A stretch of DNA of 7,422 bases from Sulfurimonadaceae bacterium. Lineage in GTDB: Bacteria > Campylobacterota > Campylobacteria > Campylobacterales > Sulfurimonadaceae. The notes beneath the pieces are model-generated. The model searched no databases and was not told the origin of the DNA. It saw only the letters and a list, made by a program, of their open reading frames with translations. Location: positions 1-7,422 of the forward strand of contig JAUWRZ010000099.1 of NCBI GenBank assembly GCA_030610325.1, read 5' to 3'. Shown piece by piece: positions 5,749 through 7,422 of the stretch. Position numbers and translations under genes: made by a program. Position 1 is the first letter of the stretch, and every line of letters starts with the position of its first letter.

Positions 5749-7044
5749 ATGAACAATCAGACAATGGCAGAGCGTGACCTCGATGTCATCTGGCATCCCT
5801 GTACGCAGATGAAAGATCATGAGTTTTTACCTATGATACCCATAAAAAGCGGCTCTGGAGTCTATCTTGAGGATTATGAGAGTAACCGTTATATTGATGC
5901 TATCAGCAGTTGGTGGGTTAACATATTCGGTCATTCAAACCCAAGGATAAACAGTGCTGTCAAGGCGCAGTTAGACACGTTAGAACATGTTATACTTGCC
6001 GGTTTTACCCATGAGCAGGTCGTACGTCTTTCGGAGCGTCTTGTAAAGCTGACTCCGGAGGGACTAACACGCTGTTTTTATGCAGATAATGGTTCAAGTG
6101 CTGTTGAAGTGGCATTGAAGATGAGCTACCACTATCATAAGAACTGTGGTGAGGAGCGGCCGATCTTTGTCTCTTTGAAGAACAGTTATCACGGTGAGAC
6201 GATAGGGGCTCTTTCAGTAGGGGATGTGGAGCTTTATAAAGAGACCTATGAGCCACTGCTGATACGCTCTATTCAGACTGCCGTACCAAAAGACCAGAGC
6301 GAGGATTCAGCACTTGAGGCGGCGGAGGCACTTGAGATGCTCTTTAAAGAGCGAGGAAGTGAGATAGCGGCTTTGATCGTAGAACCGTTAGTGCAGGGTG
6401 CTGGTTATATGCATATGTATCATCCTCGTTATCTTGTTGAAGCAAGGCGTATCTGTGATAAGTATGGCATCCATCTCATAGCCGATGAGGTGATGGTCGG
6501 TTTTGGCCGGACGGGTACGCTGTTCGCGGTAGAACAGGCTGAGATCACACCAGATTATCTCATCCTCTCCAAAGGGTTGACGGGTGGTTATCTTCCGCTC
6601 TCAGTCGTTCTGACGACGGATAAGGTCTACCAGGCTTTTTACTGTGATTATGATCTGAACAAAGCTTTTTTACACTCTCACAGTTATACGGGTAATGCAC
6701 TTGCCTGTGCGGCAGCGAACGCGACACTGGATATTTTTGAAGCGGATGATGTCATAGCGAAGAATAAGATGAGCAGTGCCTATATCGCGCAGAAGTTAAA
6801 ACGCTTCGAATCGCTTGAGCAGGTCGGTTCTATCCGTCAGACAGGGATGGTCGCTGCAGTAGAACTGCAGGGCTTCGATCCACACGATAGGATCGGTCTG
6901 AAAGTCTACAAGTATGGACTCAAACATGGTGTCTTGCTCCGTCCGTTGGGCCATATCATCTACTTTATGCCGCCTTATGTCATAACGACCGAAGAGATCG
7001 ATATTATGATGGATACGGCTTATGAGGCTATCAAGTCCTTATGA
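5749..7044 (+). CDS. bioA: 8-amino-7-oxononanoate aminotransferase (DAPA synthase), biotin synthesis
   Basis: Class III PLP aminotransferase converting 8-amino-7-oxononanoate to 7,8-diaminononanoate, the third step of biotin ring assembly. The 431-residue protein starts with the BioA hallmark WHPCTQMKDHE (15-25), followed by SSWW (53-56), the PLP phosphate-binding segment GSSAVEVALKM (115-125), YHGE (147-150), D246 that contacts the PLP ring nitrogen, and the Schiff-base lysine K275 in LSKGLTGGYLP. R398 in LLRPLG corresponds to the substrate-carboxylate arginine, and HSHSYTGN is at 309-316. Length matches the family. The ATG at 5749 has AAAGG at 5736-5740, eight bases upstream. The gene stands alone; no other bio gene is nearby, as is usual in Campylobacterota. 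Motif details (WHPC, SHSYTGN) resemble the Bacillus-type enzyme more than the E. coli type, so the amino donor (S-adenosylmethionine or lysine) is not certain. Confidence 0.95.
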   Translation: MNNQTMAERDLDVIWHPCTQMKDHEFLPMIPIKSGSGVYLEDYESNRYIDAISSWWVNIFGHSNPRINSAVKAQLDTLEHVILAGFTHEQVVRLSERLVKLTPEGLTRCFYADNGSSAVEVALKMSYHYHKNCGEERPIFVSLKNSYHGETIGALSVGDVELYKETYEPLLIRSIQTAVPKDQSEDSALEAAEALEMLFKERGSEIAALIVEPLVQGAGYMHMYHPRYLVEARRICDKYGIHLIADEVMVGFGRTGTLFAVEQAEITPDYLILSKGLTGGYLPLSVVLTTDKVYQAFYCDYDLNKAFLHSHSYTGNALACAAANATLDIFEADDVIAKNKMSSAYIAQKLKRFESLEQVGSIRQTGMVAAVELQGFDPHDRIGLKVYKYGLKHGVLLRPLGHIIYFMPPYVITTEEIDIMMDTAYEAIKSL

Positions 7045-7045
7045 C

Positions 7046-7422
7046 TTAGTCGATATCGTCTATTGAGGTGTTCTTGTCAAGCATCAAGATCCGGCAGCTG
7101 CGCTCCAAGATGGCAAGCTGTTTGGCCATCTCATGCATATCTCGATGATAGGCAAAGATACCGTATCCGCGGATGACCATGATGTTGGCGTCGTGGGTCA
7201 AAAAGTATTGTGCTATCTCACTGTTTGCTCTGTCATACCAGTCCTCAAAGTTCTTGGGATCATAGATCGGTACCTGACCAAGATGCTGGTGACCGAAATA
7301 GTCCTGGGGTATGATGACATTGTGATAGAGTGAGTAGGAGGTGGTAAAGGGTGCCATGGTAAAGGTGATGAACTTGGCATCCGTTATCAGGTTATAGATG
7401 CTTTTATGGATATCTGCATCTA
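7046..7422 (-). CDS. class II aldolase/adducin-fold protein, 5' part outside window
   Basis: The reading frame is open from the window edge to TAA at 7046-7048, giving about 125 C-terminal residues; the start lies beyond 7422. The ATG at 7357 is internal, because recognisable family sequence continues before it. The pattern fits the class II aldolase/adducin N-terminal domain: a helix DADIHKSIY, a strand KFITFTMAPFTTSYSL, then NIMVIRGYGIFAYHRD and a closing helix MAKQLAILERSCRILML. In zinc-dependent members such as L-fuculose-1-phosphate aldolase, the strand carries HxH and the later turn carries HHG. Here, aligned by eye, those positions read Phe (7361-7363), Met (7355-7357) and Tyr (7163-7165), so metal binding of the usual kind looks lost. 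The substrate is unknown. The gene converges on bioA with one base between stops. The fold is probable; catalysis is uncertain. Confidence 0.75.
   Translation of the reverse strand, partial: DADIHKSIYNLITDAKFITFTMAPFTTSYSLYHNVIIPQDYFGHQHLGQVPIYDPKNFEDWYDRANSEIAQYFLTHDANIMVIRGYGIFAYHRDMHEMAKQLAILERSCRILMLDKNTSIDDID

Noticed and set aside
7051..7058. Eight-base palindrome CGATATCG near the bioA stop
   Set aside because: It is inside the opposing coding region (Asp-Ile-Asp codons), not extended by flanking bases, and eight-base palindromes are common by chance.

Overview
The window looks like chromosomal core-genome DNA from a member of the Campylobacterota (Epsilonproteobacteria), probably a free-living Sulfurimonas/Sulfurovum-type organism. 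The basis is gene order and protein style. A parvulin-family anchored chaperone, ftsA and ftsZ run on one strand with bioA diverging beside them, which from memory is also the order in Helicobacter pylori (HP0976-HP0979). Base composition looks mid-to-high 40s % GC by eye, which would be high for Helicobacter or Campylobacter. I see no mobile element, phage gene, CRISPR array, tRNA or rRNA.

Layout. (1) Positions 32-1266, plus strand: a four-helix DUF4149 membrane protein whose stop overlaps the start of an Mla-type (lipid/retrograde) ABC ATPase by ATGA; no permease or MlaD partner is visible. (2) Positions 1299-5582, minus strand: a tight four-gene cluster transcribed right to left, PpiD/SurA-like anchored chaperone, ftsA, ftsZ and a small J-domain protein, with gaps of 1, 15 and 14 bases. 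(3) Positions 5583-5748: the only sizeable intergenic space, a divergent promoter region. (4) Positions 5749-7044, plus strand: bioA (biotin synthesis). (5) Positions 7046-7422, minus strand: the C-terminal part of a class II aldolase/adducin-fold protein that runs off the window and converges on bioA with a single base between the stop codons.

How the genes work together. FtsZ forms the cytokinetic ring and FtsA ties it to the membrane through a C-terminal amphipathic helix. The first gene of the cluster encodes a membrane-anchored periplasmic folding factor and the last a cytoplasmic J-protein, so two chaperone-type genes bracket the division pair. The ABC ATPase pair and bioA are separate functions.

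No wholly new system is evident. The points most worth checking are: the class II aldolase-fold protein seems to have lost all three zinc-ligand histidines; the PpiD-like protein lacks a recognisable parvulin active-site core; a J-protein is placed directly behind ftsZ; BioA is of the Bacillus-like subgroup, which raises the question of its amino donor; and ftsA starts at TTG, 45 bases inside the longest open frame.
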